Below, in pieces: positions 34,563 through 42,719 of a stretch of 56,118 nucleotides of DNA. The notes under the pieces were generated by a model, which was not told the DNA's origin, did not search any database, and worked only from the letters and a program-made list of their open reading frames with translations. Position 1 is the first letter of the stretch, and each line of letters opens with the position of its first letter. Source of the stretch: Candidatus Cloacimonadota bacterium (GTDB lineage: Bacteria; Muiribacteriota; UBA6191); the NCBI GenBank assembly GCA_019454875.1, contig JACFNL010000012.1, positions 1 through 56,118 on the forward strand, read 5' to 3'. The translations under genes and the position numbers were made by a program.

Positions 34563-35333
34563 TCAAGGTTCTCCCCATGAAGAGTCCAGTTCGTGTAATT
34601 TGGCGTATTTGAAAAAGGTTCCTTCAAAATTTCCCAGTGCGATCACAAAACCAGCCCAGCCATCCAAAAATCCCAATTTTATGACATAAAATTTAAAAAA
34701 GCTGGCTACAGCACGAAAAAAGGCATAAGCCAGACTGGAGGACTTGCCTTTTTCCTTCATCTTTTTTGCACTCAGACTGGAGTAACGGTTGGCCTTATGC
34801 TGAAACTCCGCAAAATCCCAGTACGGAATTTGCCAGATTGGATTTTTCAAGTATCCGGGAATGTGGTTCCCAAGGATTTTATAGGTTTCATGGACTTTTT
34901 CCAGTCCGTAGCCAAGCGTACCCTTTTTAAAAAGTTGAGGTTGCCTATAGTCAGGATAAAATCCACTGAAACGAATTTCGCGGCCCATAAAATAGTTTCG
35001 CCGTGGCATAAACCAGACCAGATGTTTTGGGGAATCTGATCTGACAATTTCCAGAATCTCGTTTTTTGCCTCTTCGGTACAGCGTTCATCGGAGTCCAGG
35101 CTGAAGATCCATTCGTGAGAGCATACCTTCAAAGCCTCGTTCCTAAGATGTCCAAATCCCTGAAAATCCACCTGAACCACCCTGGCACCCATGGATTCAG
35201 CCAGTTCTATGGTTCCGTCCGTACTATGGGAGTCAACCACGATCACTTCATCAGCCCACTGAACACTTTCCAATGCAGCCTTAAGCTTGTTTACCTCATT
35301 GAAGGTAATAATATAAACAGAAAGTTTTTTCAC
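34563..35333 (-). CDS. Glycosyltransferase family 2, WaaE/KdtX-like
   Basis: The product is 256 residues of GT-A fold: nucleotide-sugar site MKKLSVYIITFNE (1-13), EVIVVDSHSTDGT (about 29-41) and the metal-binding D-x-D as SLDSDER near 77-83. The later part (RRNYFMGREIRFSGFYPDYR, then EKVHE) matches the LPS core glycosyltransferases WaaE/KdtX, which transfer heptose or glucose onto the inner core. A C-terminal amphipathic/hydrophobic segment (FFKFYVIKLGFLDGWAGF) suits membrane association. The start overlaps the stop of the upstream glycosyltransferase by four bases; the downstream gene starts one base after its stop. Exact sugar and acceptor cannot be read from the sequence. Confidence 0.85.
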   Translation of the reverse strand: MKKLSVYIITFNEVNKLKAALESVQWADEVIVVDSHSTDGTIELAESMGARVVQVDFQGFGHLRNEALKVCSHEWIFSLDSDERCTEEAKNEILEIVRSDSPKHLVWFMPRRNYFMGREIRFSGFYPDYRQPQLFKKGTLGYGLEKVHETYKILGNHIPGYLKNPIWQIPYWDFAEFQHKANRYSSLSAKKMKEKGKSSSLAYAFFRAVASFFKFYVIKLGFLDGWAGFVIALGNFEGTFFKYAKLHELDSSWGEP

Positions 35334-36163
35334 TCGTATACCAGCCCGGCTTTGACCCGAATTTCATCAGAATCGAGAATTGCCTGAAGTTTTTTGCGGT
35401 TTTCTTCTTCTTTACTGCGGTCATTTTGTTTGTGCCAGAGGTGCAGAACCGGAACAGAAAATCTGCCATCCTTAAGTCTTCTTCCCAACCGGATCAGACG
35501 AACAGCAAAATGGGCATCCTCATGACCCCAGCCCTCCATATCCTCGGCAAACCCGTTGACAGCCAGCAAATCCTCTCTCCAGATCCCCATGTTACAGCCC
35601 TTCAAAACCTGCCATTTCTGAGGTCGCAGGCGACGCCACCAGCTCCCCGGTATACGCAGATGAGGAAATGGACGGTTGTTATATCCCTTGAAGTAATTCA
35701 AAAACCAGTCCCATGAACTATAGTCCATAAACGGTCTCTTCGGATCTGAGGTGGCCATTTTTGTAAATTCCTGATTCAACAGAATACGATTCCCGGCTAC
35801 AAACCAGCCTTTTTCAGCCAGAGCCAGATGATTTTTTAACCAGTCTTTAGAGGGAACACAATCCTCATCCAGAAAAATGATGTATTCTCCCTCAGACATT
35901 CTCAAGGCAGCATTTCTGATTTTTGCCAGTCGAAAGCCCTTGTCTTCATGCCAGGCGTGTTTAATCTCAAAAGGATGGTCTGTTTTTTGGGCTTCAACCA
36001 GCTGTCTGGTAGGTTCCCCAGATCCATCGTCGGCTACAACAATTTCTACCTTCAAGCCAACGGGCAGATCCATTTGCCGCCTCAATCCCATCAGATTGCA
36101 GACGAGTGCCTCAGGTCGATTAAAGGTTGGTGTTATTATGGAGACGGATTTTGGTAAGTTCAT
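35330..36163 (-). CDS. Glycosyltransferase family 2 with galactosyltransferase-like C-terminal region
   Basis: The product is 277 residues from ATG 36163 (the frame is open to 36232, but the extra residues do not look like a GT start). N-terminal SVSIITPTFNRPEALV is the GT-A entry strand, VVADDGSGE follows and FLDEDCVPS carries the D-x-D-type motif. GWGHEDAHFAVRLIRLG near the C-terminus is the glyco_transf_7C-like motif, seen in galactosyltransferase and chondroitin-synthase-like enzymes. A -10 box sits eight bases before this ATG with no Shine-Dalgarno sequence. It heads the minus-strand group 36163-33621 and diverges from the CDP-sugar operon. Substrates are unknown. Confidence 0.85.
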   Translation of the reverse strand: MNLPKSVSIITPTFNRPEALVCNLMGLRRQMDLPVGLKVEIVVADDGSGEPTRQLVEAQKTDHPFEIKHAWHEDKGFRLAKIRNAALRMSEGEYIIFLDEDCVPSKDWLKNHLALAEKGWFVAGNRILLNQEFTKMATSDPKRPFMDYSSWDWFLNYFKGYNNRPFPHLRIPGSWWRRLRPQKWQVLKGCNMGIWREDLLAVNGFAEDMEGWGHEDAHFAVRLIRLGRRLKDGRFSVPVLHLWHKQNDRSKEEENRKKLQAILDSDEIRVKAGLVYE

Positions 36164-36171
36164 AGAGTCCA

Positions 36172-36177
36172 AGTATA
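36172..36177 (-). promoter_or_regulatory. -10 box beside the start of the minus-strand glycosyltransferase
   Basis: TATACT (36177-36172 on the minus strand) ends eight bases before ATG 36163. The -35 region is weak (TCAATT at about 16 bases). This arrangement again implies little or no leader. Confidence 0.4.
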
Positions 36178-36261
36178 GCGGAAACTGAGGGTCAATTGAG
36201 CAGTTTTTCACACAATGTATGACACTATTCAAATTATGACTAGCTTCCAGTCTACATCAGG

Positions 36262-36290
36262 TTGATTGTGAAGTTCCATAGGTGTACTAT
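36262..36290 (+). promoter_or_regulatory. Candidate promoter of the CDP-sugar operon
   Basis: TTGATT (36262-36267) and TACTAT (36285-36290) are 17 bases apart, each four of six to consensus, 18 bases before the rfbF start. GGGTGAG (36300-36306) could be the ribosome site. It stands about 90 bases from the divergent glycosyltransferase promoter. Confidence 0.4.
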
Positions 36291-36308
36291 TCCCCACAGG
36301 GTGAGAGC

Positions 36309-37082
36309 ATGAAAGCAGTTATTTTAGCTGGTGGATTTGGTACCAGAATCAGTGAAGAATCCCAGATTCGTCCCAAACCGATGATTGAAATCGGTGGTAA
36401 ACCTATTCTTTGGCACATTCTTAAAATGTATTCCAGTCACGGAGTGGATGAGTTTGTCATATGCTTAGGATACAAGGGCTACCAAATCAAGGAGTACTTT
36501 GCCAATTATTTTCTTCACATGTCGGATGTGACTTTTGATATGCAAAACAATCAGATGGAAGTACATCATAAAAAGGCTGAACCCTGGAAGGTGACTTTGG
36601 TAGATACCGGGGAGCAATCCATGACAGGAGGGCGATTAGCCCGGGTCAGAAATTATATCGGTGCAGAGGAACCCTTCTGTTTTACTTATGGTGACGGGGT
36701 AAGTGATCTGAATATCAAAGCGGAAATCGAGTTTCATAAGTCTCACGGGAAACAGGCCACTGTACTGGCTGTACAGCCTTCGGGAAGATATGGTGCACTA
36801 ATCAGGGAAGGGAAATCTGTTTCAGGTTTTTTTGAGAAGCCTGCCGGAGATGGGGCCTGGGTGAATGGCGGATTTTTTGTTTTAAACCCGTCTGTGTTTG
36901 ATTTAATCGAATCGGATCAGACTGTCTGGGAAAAGGAGCCTCTTTCAAAACTTGCTGATGCCGGGGAGTTAATGGCATTTGAGCATAGAGGTTTCTGGCA
37001 ACCAATGGATACCTTAAGAGATAAACAGTATCTTGAGGGGCTTTGGCAGTCAGGCCGAGCCCCATGGAAAACCTGGGAGTAA
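36309..37082 (+). CDS. rfbF: Glucose-1-phosphate cytidylyltransferase
   Basis: Makes CDP-glucose from CTP and glucose-1-phosphate, the first step of CDP-deoxysugar synthesis. The 257-residue length matches the family. Signature [18 protein letters not shown] is at the N-terminus, followed by [17 protein letters not shown] and the metal site TYGDGVSDL (about 121-129). [11 protein letters not shown] and [10 protein letters not shown] near the C-terminus are characteristic of RfbF/DdhA. ATG 36309 starts directly at the conserved motif; the open frame to 36282 adds only a short leader. rfbG begins two bases after the stop. Confidence 0.95.
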   Translation: MKAVILAGGFGTRISEESQIRPKPMIEIGGKPILWHILKMYSSHGVDEFVICLGYKGYQIKEYFANYFLHMSDVTFDMQNNQMEVHHKKAEPWKVTLVDTGEQSMTGGRLARVRNYIGAEEPFCFTYGDGVSDLNIKAEIEFHKSHGKQATVLAVQPSGRYGALIREGKSVSGFFEKPAGDGAWVNGGFFVLNPSVFDLIESDQTVWEKEPLSKLADAGELMAFEHRGFWQPMDTLRDKQYLEGLWQSGRAPWKTWE

Positions 37083-37084
37083 AT

Positions 37085-38131
37085 TTGAGCAGTTTCTATA
37101 AGGACCGTCGGGTATTGGTTACCGGACATACTGGATTTAAGGGTGGATGGTTGTCCCTTTGGTTGTATAGCCTCGGGGCGAAGGTGTATGGAATTTCATT
37201 AGCCCCGGATTCAAATCCTAACCTGTTTGAACTTAGTGGTCTAAGCCGACTGGTGGATCACCAGGTTTTGGATATTCGCAACTTTAGGGAACTAAAGGCC
37301 TCTGTGTCAGCTATTAATCCTGAAATAGTCTTTCATCTTGCTGCACAGCCCTTGGTAAGGCTAAGTTACAAGGAACCAGTGGATACATTTGCAACAAATG
37401 TTATGGGAACAGTACATCTTCTCGAGTCCCTGCGCGACTGTGATGCCTGTAGGGTTTGTGTTGCAGTTACTACTGATAAGGTATACAGGAATAGAGAATG
37501 GTATTATCCATACCGTGAAGGGGATGCCCTCGGAGGTCATGACCCTTACAGCGCAAGTAAAGCATGCTCCGAACTTACAGTCAGTAGTTACCGAGATTCT
37601 TTTCTTGATAAAAAGCTGGCTTTGGCTACGGCTAGAGCGGGAAATGTGATTGGGGGAGGGGACTGGTCACAGGACCGGTTGATTCCCGATGCAGTCCGGG
37701 CATGGTCAAAAGATGAAGCTCTTATGATTCGTTCCCCCCATTCGGTTCGTCCTTGGCAGCATGTACTTGAGCCTTTACATGCATACATGAAGCTGGTAAA
37801 GGCTCTGTGGTTCAATCAGGAATTGGCAGGAGCATATAACTTTGGTCCGAATCCATCAGAGGCTGCCACGGTTCAACAGGTTATTGATCTGGCATTACAT
37901 ATATACGGCAAAGGTAGGGTTGAGTATTCAGTGGATAACAATGCCCCCCACGAAGCTGGCATACTGAAACTGGAGACTTCCTTGGCAAAGGAGATTCTTG
38001 GAATCGAACCTCGTTTTGGACTTGAGGAGTCTGTTAAAAGAACTATGGAATGGTACAAAAAACAGCATTCAGGTCAGAATGTGCTAAGACTTATCCAGGA
38101 TGATATAGCAGCTTATGGGGTATCCTTGTGA
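37085..38131 (+). CDS. rfbG: CDP-glucose 4,6-dehydratase
   Basis: An SDR-superfamily enzyme converting CDP-glucose to CDP-4-keto-6-deoxyglucose with tightly bound NAD. The product is 348 residues. VLVTGHTGFKGGWLSLWL is the near-invariant RfbG/DdhB NAD motif. The catalytic Y-x-x-x-K is YSASK, near 150. RPWQHVLEPLHAYMKL is another family signature. The start is uncertain: TTG 37085 has GGGAG five bases before it and gives the usual short N-terminus; ATG 37064 would overlap rfbF and lacks a ribosome site. No E1/E3 (ddhC/ddhD) genes for 3,6-dideoxy sugars follow; instead an epimerase and C-methyltransferase do. Confidence 0.95.
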   Translation: MSSFYKDRRVLVTGHTGFKGGWLSLWLYSLGAKVYGISLAPDSNPNLFELSGLSRLVDHQVLDIRNFRELKASVSAINPEIVFHLAAQPLVRLSYKEPVDTFATNVMGTVHLLESLRDCDACRVCVAVTTDKVYRNREWYYPYREGDALGGHDPYSASKACSELTVSSYRDSFLDKKLALATARAGNVIGGGDWSQDRLIPDAVRAWSKDEALMIRSPHSVRPWQHVLEPLHAYMKLVKALWFNQELAGAYNFGPNPSEAATVQQVIDLALHIYGKGRVEYSVDNNAPHEAGILKLETSLAKEILGIEPRFGLEESVKRTMEWYKKQHSGQNVLRLIQDDIAAYGVSL

Positions 38132-38688
38132 ATCGTTTTGATGTAACTAAAACCCCACTTGATGGTTTGCTGGTTTTACATAAAAAACCGCTTTGTGATG
38201 ATCGGGGTCATTTAAGCAGGCTCTTTTGTCAGCGCAATTTTTTTGAGCTAGGACTTGAATTTCCAATCGTTCAAATCAATCACACCCTTACAAAACAATC
38301 CGGGACAGTTAGAGGGATGCATTACCAGAATCCGCCCTATGCAGAAAAAAAGCTGGTTCAATGTATAAGAGGGTCTATCTGGGATGTTGCTGTGGATCTA
38401 CGATCAGACTCTGAATCATTTCTTCAGTGGTTTGCTTTGGAACTTTGTCCAGATAATCAGCAGTGTCTGTATATCCCGGAAGGTTTTGCTCATGGTTTTC
38501 AAACCCTTGAGGACAATTCAGAACTTTTATACTTCCACTCTGAATTTTATGTGCAAAATGCTGAAGGAGGCTTGAATCCTCTGGATGACAGACTTGATAT
38601 TTCCTGGCCTCTACCAGTTGTGGGATTGTCCGAACGAGACAAGAACCACCCTCTGCTTTCTGATAAGTTTAAAGGAGTTTGTTTGTGA
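38128..38688 (+). CDS. RfbC-like 3,5-epimerase family sugar isomerase
   Basis: The product is 186 residues and a cupin. Family markers are DDRGHLSRLF (substrate loop), VRGMHYQ (His of the active site), LVQCIRGSIWDVAVDLR, and IPEGFAHGFQTLED with the second conserved His. It would act on the CDP-4-keto-6-deoxy sugar made by rfbG, epimerising at C3 and/or C5, although dTDP is the nucleotide in the best-known relative. The GTG start is embedded in the rfbG stop (TTGTGA), giving a four-base overlap. Residual doubt concerns which carbon is epimerised. Confidence 0.9.
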   Translation: MNRFDVTKTPLDGLLVLHKKPLCDDRGHLSRLFCQRNFFELGLEFPIVQINHTLTKQSGTVRGMHYQNPPYAEKKLVQCIRGSIWDVAVDLRSDSESFLQWFALELCPDNQQCLYIPEGFAHGFQTLEDNSELLYFHSEFYVQNAEGGLNPLDDRLDISWPLPVVGLSERDKNHPLLSDKFKGVCL

Positions 38689-39923
38689 AGTGTAGGAATT
38701 GCAATACAGAAATGAAATTACAATTTTTGGATCTGGGAGCTGCGCCGCCATCTAACGATTACCTTTCACAATCCAATGTTTCTGGACCAGAGACATGGTA
38801 TCCCTTACGACTTCTTGTCTGTGAATCGTGCTGGTTGGTTCAGACAGAAGATTATGCGGGCAGAGAGGCATTGTTCTCTGATGATTATGCCTATTTCAGT
38901 TCCTATTCAGATTCATGGCTAGAGCATGCCAGAAACTATTTTGAACTAACAAAAGATCGTTTTGGATTAAATTCCAAAAGTATGGTAGTGGAAGTTGCTG
39001 CTAATGACGGATACCTTTTGCAATATGTCAAAGAATCCAGCATACCTTGTTATGGAATCGAGCCAACAGCAAGTACAGCCCAGGCTGCTAGAAACAAGGG
39101 CGTTCTGATTGTGCAGGAGTTTTTTGGAAAGAGCCTGGCTAAGCAGCTGGCAGCCGAAGGAAAGCAGGCTGATCTACTCGTTGCTAACAATGTTTTGGCC
39201 CATGTGCCAGATATTCATGATTTTGTGGGAGGATTCCCCTTACTTTTAAAATCTGAAGGAATTTGTACATTTGAGTTTCCTCATCTTTTGAAGATGGTAC
39301 AGGAACTTCAGTTTGATACTGCCTATCATGAACATTTTTCTTATCTTTCGTTTACAGTTGTGAATCACATCCTTGGAAAGCATGGACTGGAAGTTTTTGA
39401 TGTGGAAGAGCTAAGTACTCATGGGGGGAGTCTTCGTGTTTATGCCCAGCTGTCAAAATCAGGTCGGCACAAAATAAGTGGGGCGGTTTCAGAGTTATTG
39501 CAAAGAGAAATAGAGACCGGGTTGAAAACGCCTGATTATTACCGTGGTTTTCAGGAAAGAGCTGTCCAGTTAAAACATAAACTGCTTGAGTTTTTACTTA
39601 AAATGCGAGCCGAGAGAAAGCTCGTTTGTGCCTACGGTGCGGCAGCTAAAGGTAATACACTCTTTAACTTTTGTGGAATCCGATCCGATCTGGTTCCCTT
39701 TGTGGCTGATCGCAATCCGGCTAAAATCGGAAAATTTTTGCCAGGTAGCCGTATTCCGATTGTTTCGGAGGGAGTGATTAAGGAACAAAAGCCTGATGTG
39801 GTGCTGATACTACCGTGGAATCTGTCCAGGGAACTTCGTTCGCAGTTATCCTATGTTGCGGATTGGGGAGGACAATTGGCCATCGCAGTTCCAGAAATAC
39901 ATATTCTTGAGGCCGCTTTGTGA
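38685..39923 (+). CDS. Sugar C-methyltransferase (TylC3/NovU type)
   Basis: The 412-residue product has three parts. An N-terminal zinc-binding domain (KCRNC near 2-6 and VCESC near 48-52) comes first, then a class-I SAM fold with VVEVAANDGYLLQYV (about 104-118). The C-terminal Rossmann-like methyltransf_14 domain holds CAYGAAAKGNTLFNFCGI near 315 and KIGKFLPGSRIPIV near 350. This architecture belongs to the nucleotide-sugar C-methyltransferases that methylate C3 or C5 of 4-keto sugars in antibiotic and O-antigen pathways. GTG 38685 lies in the previous gene's TTGTGA stop with AAAGGAG seven bases upstream; the TTG at 38679 is less likely. Likely product: a branched CDP sugar (inference). Confidence 0.88.
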   Translation: MKCRNCNTEMKLQFLDLGAAPPSNDYLSQSNVSGPETWYPLRLLVCESCWLVQTEDYAGREALFSDDYAYFSSYSDSWLEHARNYFELTKDRFGLNSKSMVVEVAANDGYLLQYVKESSIPCYGIEPTASTAQAARNKGVLIVQEFFGKSLAKQLAAEGKQADLLVANNVLAHVPDIHDFVGGFPLLLKSEGICTFEFPHLLKMVQELQFDTAYHEHFSYLSFTVVNHILGKHGLEVFDVEELSTHGGSLRVYAQLSKSGRHKISGAVSELLQREIETGLKTPDYYRGFQERAVQLKHKLLEFLLKMRAERKLVCAYGAAAKGNTLFNFCGIRSDLVPFVADRNPAKIGKFLPGSRIPIVSEGVIKEQKPDVVLILPWNLSRELRSQLSYVADWGGQLAIAVPEIHILEAAL

Positions 39924-40792
39924 TTGTCTTAACAGGCTCAACTGGTTTTATCGGTCGGCATGTATTAGACCAGCTTCTCATTTCTGGGGAAAAAGTCTGT
40001 GTTCTTTTAAGACAGAGACAGGAAAAGTTTCCCAAACAGGTCGAGCAGATTGTTCTTGATCTAATGGATTATTCCAAAGTCACATCTTCTCTTAAGGGGC
40101 TTGGTGCCAGGAAATTGATTCATATGGCATGGTATGCGGAACATGGAAAATACTGGGAGAGTGAAAAAAATCTGGATTGGGTTATGGCATCGTTGAACCT
40201 GATTCAATCCTTTGTTGTGGCCGGAGGCGAAAAAGTTGTTGTGGCCGGTAGTTCTGCGGAATATGACTGGGATTATGGATATTGTCGTGAAGATGAGACC
40301 CCACTCAGTCCCAGGACGCTTTACGGAATCAGTAAACAGAGCACCTTTAATATACTTACTCGCTACTGTATGAATATGTCTGTGGATCTGGCATGGGGCA
40401 GAATTTTTATCCCTTACGGAACTGGTGAGTGTGAGGCTAGATTGATTCCAAGCCTTATCAGGTCACTAAAAAATGAGGTTGAGCCTTTTTCGGTTAACCT
40501 TAGAGCGTATCGCGACTTTTTAAGAGTGGAGGACGCGGCTCGGGCGATTGTCCATCTTTTGTCTCCTGATGCTAAAGGAGCGTACAATATATCCTCGGGC
40601 ACACCACTTCGTTTGCTTGAGGTCTTAAGAATGATTGGGAGCGGTTTGGATAGCGATATTTCTGGTTATCTAGCAATGGAGAGGATTTCTTCAAATGAAC
40701 CTTTGTTGTTAGTGGGAGAAAATCAGAAACTTAGAGCATTGGGCTGGAAGCCAGACTATGATTTTGCTACCGGACTGGAAGAATTATTATGA
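39920..40792 (+). CDS. NAD-dependent epimerase/dehydratase (probable 4-ketoreductase)
   Basis: The product is 290 residues of SDR fold. MIVLTGSTGFIGRHVLDQL is the NAD motif, VVAGSSAEYDWDYG the catalytic Ser/Thr segment, and YGISKQSTF holds Y-x-x-x-K. The length and the truncated C-terminus resemble the reductases that reduce 4-keto sugars at the end of deoxysugar pathways. It starts at GTG inside TTGTGA, like its two upstream neighbours. Given the order cytidylyltransferase, 4,6-dehydratase, epimerase, C-methyltransferase, a final 4-keto reduction is the natural assignment, but an epimerase cannot be excluded. Confidence 0.8.
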   Translation: MIVLTGSTGFIGRHVLDQLLISGEKVCVLLRQRQEKFPKQVEQIVLDLMDYSKVTSSLKGLGARKLIHMAWYAEHGKYWESEKNLDWVMASLNLIQSFVVAGGEKVVVAGSSAEYDWDYGYCREDETPLSPRTLYGISKQSTFNILTRYCMNMSVDLAWGRIFIPYGTGECEARLIPSLIRSLKNEVEPFSVNLRAYRDFLRVEDAARAIVHLLSPDAKGAYNISSGTPLRLLEVLRMIGSGLDSDISGYLAMERISSNEPLLLVGENQKLRALGWKPDYDFATGLEELL

Positions 40793-41955
40793 ATCATTGC
40801 CCCATCTGTGATTCATCTAGGGTGTCTTCTTTTTTGCAAAGGTCATCGGTTCCGGTTCATCAAAATCTGGTGGTTCATGAGTCTTCTGACGCGAAAAATG
40901 TGAATCGCGGCCAGCTAGATATGGTTCTTTGTTTACAGTGTGGTTTTGTTTGGAATAGCTCCTTTGATGAATCTTTATTGGTCTATGGGGATGGTTATGA
41001 CAACAACCAGGCATGTTCACCCCATTTTGAAAACTATTTGAATGGGCTGGTACAAAAATTAGTTGAGGACAAGGGGATAAACAATAGTCATATTGTCGAA
41101 GTTGGCTGTGGACAAGGATATTTTTTGGATAAACTGGTTCATTATCCGAATTCAGGTAACAAGGGAACTGGTTTTGATCCAACCTGCCGGACAAATGACT
41201 ATAAAAATCTCAAATTTGTAAAAAGTTATTACGACAAAAATGCATCAGGAGTGCATGCAGACATTGTTCTTTGCCGTCATGTGATAGAGCATGTACCAAG
41301 CCCTTTGTATCTGTTAAGGTCTGTGGCTGAGGCTTTGAGTCAATCACCGGATGCCAGGGTGTTTTTTGAAACACCTTGTGTAGAATGGATCTTAAAAAAT
41401 CAGGTTATTTGGGATTTTTTCTATGAACACTGTTCTTTGTTTTCCAGGGAGTCTATTCGATATGCTTTTGAGAAATCGGGATTTGTCGTAGATTCTGTGT
41501 ACCATGTGTTTGAAGGGCAGTACCTTTGGCTGGAAGCCAGACTGAACAGACAGGCGGGACATGAGCCAGATAGAATAGACACTTCTTCCTTAGTGCAGAT
41601 GGCTTCAGATTACACATGTAAAGAAGGTAGCCTGATTCAGGAATGGACTGAAATGCTCAAAAAGCACTCTCTTGATGGTAGGGTTTGTGTCTGGGGTGCG
41701 GGAGCCAAGGGTGTTACCTTCGTAAATTTAGTGGATCCACAGGGTCAATTACTTGATTGTGTTGTAGATATCAACCCCAACAAGCAGGGTGCATTTATAC
41801 CTGGCACAGGCCATCGGATCGTTGGGCCAGATAAACTTCCTCAAAGAAATGTAAAGTATGCTGTATTGATGAACCCTAATTACAGAGCCGAAAATGAAAA
41901 AGCACTTATGGATATGAATTATAAAATCAGATTTATTGATTGGAGCCAGGGATGA
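40789..41955 (+). CDS. Second class-I SAM methyltransferase with methyltransf_14 C-terminal domain
   Basis: The product is 388 residues. CPICDS at 4-9 and CLQCG near 48-52 form a zinc-binding-like head, IVEVGCGQGYFLDKL (about 102-116) is SAM motif I, and CRHVIEHVPSP the post-II segment. The C-terminal part (CVWGAGAKGVTFVNLVDPQ then KQGAFIPGTGHRIV) is the same methyltransf_14 fold as in the 38685-39923 gene. The two are diverged paralogues, so one may C-methylate a sugar and the other may act on a different position or the hydroxylase-family product. ATG 40789 overlaps the previous stop by four bases. Confidence 0.8.
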   Translation: MNHCPICDSSRVSSFLQRSSVPVHQNLVVHESSDAKNVNRGQLDMVLCLQCGFVWNSSFDESLLVYGDGYDNNQACSPHFENYLNGLVQKLVEDKGINNSHIVEVGCGQGYFLDKLVHYPNSGNKGTGFDPTCRTNDYKNLKFVKSYYDKNASGVHADIVLCRHVIEHVPSPLYLLRSVAEALSQSPDARVFFETPCVEWILKNQVIWDFFYEHCSLFSRESIRYAFEKSGFVVDSVYHVFEGQYLWLEARLNRQAGHEPDRIDTSSLVQMASDYTCKEGSLIQEWTEMLKKHSLDGRVCVWGAGAKGVTFVNLVDPQGQLLDCVVDINPNKQGAFIPGTGHRIVGPDKLPQRNVKYAVLMNPNYRAENEKALMDMNYKIRFIDWSQG

Positions 41956-42719
41956 AACTAATTATTGATACAGATTCCAAAACCTTGTCGGTCATGGAGG
42001 GGGACCAAACATATTCGTATGATTTGTATTCCAGAAAATCTTTTGAGGAGATTTCCCGTCAATGGGTTAAAGTTGGCTGGAATGAGAAATATCAATATAC
42101 ATTTTCATGGATGGGAAGGCCCATTATTCAGCTACCTGAAGATATGATCCGTACCCAGGAAGTGATTTATAAACTGAAGCCGGATGTAGTCATCGAAACC
42201 GGCGTGGCTCATGGTGGCTCGCTGATTTATTATTCAAGTTTGTTAAGGGCTATGGGCAAAGGCAGGGTCATTGGAATTGACATCGAGATTCGTCCCCACA
42301 ATCGTAAGGCTATTGAATCTCATGAAATGTTTGATCGAATTACGCTTTTGGAAGGAAGTAGCACAGATCCAAATATTGTGAATCAGGTCAAGTCTATGGT
42401 AAAACCTGAAGAAACAGTCCTGGTCCTTCTTGATTCCAATCACTCATATCAGCATGTAATAGATGAATTGAATGCCTACGCATCCATTGTGAGTAAAGAT
42501 TCATACATAGTTGCAACGGATGGGATCATGTTTGATTTGGAATATGTTCCCCGAGGCGGGAAAAACTGGTCCGTAGATAATCCTATGAAGGCGGCCCAGG
42601 ACTTTGTGGCACAAAATCCGAATTTTACAATAGAACAACCATCCTGGCCCTTTAATGAAAGTGAACTAGGAGAAAATATTACCCATTGGCCGGGGGCTTG
42701 GATTAAAAGAGTGAAATGA
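41952..42719 (+). CDS. CmcI-like (cephalosporin hydroxylase family) methyltransferase
   Basis: The product is 255 residues. The family fold is SAM-methyltransferase-like: DVVIETGVAHGGSLIYYSS (about 77-95) is the SAM loop, VIGIDIEIRPHNR the acidic loop and VLLDSNHSYQHVIDEL the conserved D-x-x-H segment near 158-173. WSVDNPMKAAQDFV and WPGAWIKR are typical of the CmcI/RhmA group. Members in polysaccharide loci are thought to be O-methyltransferases despite the family name. ATG 41952 overlaps the previous stop (ATGA); an upstream TTG at 41940 is rejected. The substrate is presumably the sugar or the assembled oligosaccharide. Confidence 0.85.
   Translation: MKLIIDTDSKTLSVMEGDQTYSYDLYSRKSFEEISRQWVKVGWNEKYQYTFSWMGRPIIQLPEDMIRTQEVIYKLKPDVVIETGVAHGGSLIYYSSLLRAMGKGRVIGIDIEIRPHNRKAIESHEMFDRITLLEGSSTDPNIVNQVKSMVKPEETVLVLLDSNHSYQHVIDELNAYASIVSKDSYIVATDGIMFDLEYVPRGGKNWSVDNPMKAAQDFVAQNPNFTIEQPSWPFNESELGENITHWPGAWIKRVK

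Noticed and set aside
38679..38684. TTG 38679 as start of the C-methyltransferase
   Set aside because: GTG 38685 has better spacing to AAAGGAG and fits the overlap pattern of the operon.
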